A stretch of 6,202 nucleotides of DNA, from the NCBI GenBank assembly GCA_027310235.1, contig DAIDBF010000024.1:1-6202 (forward strand). The letters are read 5' to 3'. The notes beneath the pieces were generated by a model that worked only from the letters and a program-made list of their open reading frames with translations, did no database searches and was not told where the DNA came from. The DNA comes from a bacterium. Lineage in GTDB: Bacteria > Patescibacteriota > Minisyncoccia > UBA6257 > GWB1-50-10. Both the position numbers and the translations under genes were made by a program. Shown one piece after another: positions 5,586 through 6,202 of the stretch (positions are counted from its first letter, which is position 1; every line of letters begins with the position of its first letter).

Positions 5586-5591
5586 CCCTCT
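5586..5591 (-). promoter_or_regulatory. Shine-Dalgarno site AGAGGG that fixes the TTG start
   Basis: On the minus strand AGAGGG is followed by five A and then TTG (5580). It is the only strong Shine-Dalgarno match before any gene in this window and decides the non-ATG start of the DUF502-like gene. Confidence 0.7.
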
Positions 5592-5631
5592 AGGAATTTA
5601 GGATAAAAATTATATTTTAAACAGCGAGAAT

Positions 5632-5660
5632 AGTATAAAAGAAAATCTGCAATTTGGCAA
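5632..5660 (-). promoter_or_regulatory. Promoter for the DUF502-like gene
   Basis: On the minus strand TTGCCA (5660 to 5655) and TATACT (5637 to 5632) are 17 bases apart. This gives a leader of about 45 bases with the Shine-Dalgarno near its end. A second TATAAT (5615 to 5610 region) lies closer to the gene but has no -35 partner, so I regard it as secondary or chance in an AT-rich stretch. Confidence 0.6.
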
Positions 5661-5663
5661 ATC

Positions 5664-5705
5664 TATCAAGGCCCGGCCTCAATATATCGAGGCCGGGCCT
5701 CGATA
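5664..5705. repeat. GC-rich hairpin between two divergent promoters
   Basis: AGGCCCGGCCTC (5669-5680) and GAGGCCGGGCCT (5689-5700) pair perfectly over 12 bp around an AATATATC loop. After one A-C mismatch, TATC (5664-5667) and GATA (5702-5705) extend the stem by four more pairs. It looks like a terminator stem, but only ATTTT follows on the plus strand and no T-tract follows on the minus strand. It sits directly between the DUF502-like promoter and the epimerase promoter and could shield one from the other. Confidence 0.75.
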
Positions 5706-5736
5706 ATTTTGGGGATAACTTTTTCTTTGCTACAAT
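5704..5736 (+). promoter_or_regulatory. Promoter of the epimerase gene, second copy of the TAATTTTGGGGATAACT block
   Basis: TAATTTTGGGGATAACT (5704-5720) is followed after 10 bases by an extended -10 element TGC-TACAAT (5728-5736). Only six bases (AACGCA) separate the -10 from the ATG at 5743, so the usual seven-base spacing places the transcription start on the A of ATG. There is no room for a Shine-Dalgarno in such a leaderless transcript. Confidence 0.7.
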
Positions 5737-5742
5737 AACGCA

Positions 5743-6202
5743 ATGAAGATATTAGTAACGGGCGGCGCCGGATTTATTGCCTCACATGTCGTCGACGCGT
5801 ATGTGAAGGCGGGGCACAGGGTCGTGGTAGTGGATAATCTCGCTACGGGATCGAGAAAGAATCTGAACCCGAAAGCGAGATTCTACAAGGCGGACATCCG
5901 CGATGCAAAAAAAATCGATGAGGTTTTCAAGAAAGAAAGACCGGATGCGGTGAACCATCACGCGGCGATTGCAGTAGTAGTGGAGTCGCTTCGTAATCCC
6001 CTGCCGACACTCGACGTGAACGTGACGGGCACGATAAATCTGCTTCTCGCGGGCGGGAAATATAAAGTGAAGAAATTTATCTTCGCTTCGACGGGAGGAG
6101 CGATGTACGGAAACTTCAAAACAATCCCCGCCTCCGAAACCGCCGAACCGATGCCGCTCTCGCCTTATGGGCTCTCAAAGCGACTGGGAGAACTTGCGAT
6201 TG
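5743..6202 (+). CDS. UDP-glucose 4-epimerase-like NAD-dependent epimerase/dehydratase (extended SDR), N-terminal part
   Basis: The 153 visible residues begin MKILVTGGAGFIASHVVDAY, the NAD-binding Rossmann start (G7xxG10xxA13; the third Gly is Ala here). An acidic residue after the second strand (D31 in VVVVDNLATG) indicates NAD(H). DIRD (51-54), NHHAAIAVVVES and DVNVTGTINLLLAG follow the family order. The catalytic residues are visible: T117 in FASTGGAMYG and the YxxxK pair Y142/K146 in SPYGLSKRLGE. The STGGAxYG form is common in UDP-glucose/UDP-N-acetylglucosamine 4-epimerases. The enzyme would supply a C4-epimerised nucleotide sugar for the neighbouring glycan pathway, but specificity is set by the missing C-terminal half, so I give no gene symbol. 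The window ends about halfway through the usual length of 310-330 residues. The start is fixed by the motif and by the leaderless promoter. Confidence 0.92.
   Translation, partial: MKILVTGGAGFIASHVVDAYVKAGHRVVVVDNLATGSRKNLNPKARFYKADIRDAKKIDEVFKKERPDAVNHHAAIAVVVESLRNPLPTLDVNVTGTINLLLAGGKYKVKKFIFASTGGAMYGNFKTIPASETAEPMPLSPYGLSKRLGELAI

Overview
The window looks like part of a genome from the Candidate Phyla Radiation (Patescibacteria), probably a Parcubacteria-like lineage. This is an inference from the style of the genes: very small CxxC/zinc-ribbon proteins, a YruB-type glutaredoxin next to a TrxB-like flavoprotein, a membrane-anchored DsbA with a low-complexity linker, near-absence of Shine-Dalgarno sites, and short intergenic regions. 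TGA is used as a normal stop, so the code is the standard bacterial one. No rRNA, tRNA, CRISPR array, integrase or transposase gene was seen.

Layout. (1) 1-775, minus strand: a compact thiol-redox/metal operon, read from right to left. It holds a 55-aa SPW-repeat membrane protein, a YruB/NrdH-like glutaredoxin, a 38-aa four-cysteine zinc/heavy-metal-binding-like protein, and the N-terminus of a thioredoxin reductase-like flavoprotein that runs off the left edge. (2) 776-984: intergenic, with the operon promoter, an imperfect inverted repeat and a strong bidirectional terminator. (3) 985-2125, minus strand: a 60-aa CxxC-x20-CxxC protein downstream of a membrane-anchored DsbA-type thioredoxin-fold protein. 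(4) 2126-2218: a compact divergent control region with overlapping promoters. (5) 2219-5007, plus strand: a two-gene polysaccharide operon, a WcaJ-type polyprenyl-phosphate sugar-1-phosphate transferase translationally coupled (ATGA overlap) to a Wzx-type flippase. (6) 5026-5580, minus strand, convergent: a DUF502-like two-helix membrane protein with a TTG start and the only strong Shine-Dalgarno in the window. (7) 5581-5742: divergent intergenic region with two promoters separated by a GC-rich hairpin. (8) 5743 to the right edge, plus strand: the N-terminal third to half of a UDP-glucose-4-epimerase-like SDR protein.

How the genes fit together. The left half is concerned with disulfide chemistry on both sides of the membrane: cytoplasmic reduction (TrxB-like plus glutaredoxin) and extracytoplasmic thiol chemistry (DsbA). 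The right half makes and exports lipid-linked glycans: nucleotide-sugar epimerisation, loading of the first sugar phosphate on undecaprenyl phosphate, and flipping of the lipid-linked oligosaccharide. No complete novel system is evident. The most interesting signals are regulatory. Two unlinked operon starts share an identical 17-base block and extended -10 boxes placed so close to the ATG that the transcripts should be leaderless. Their upstream regions also share a second block in the same order, and in one of them the blocks are separated by an extra ~79 bases carrying an inverted repeat.
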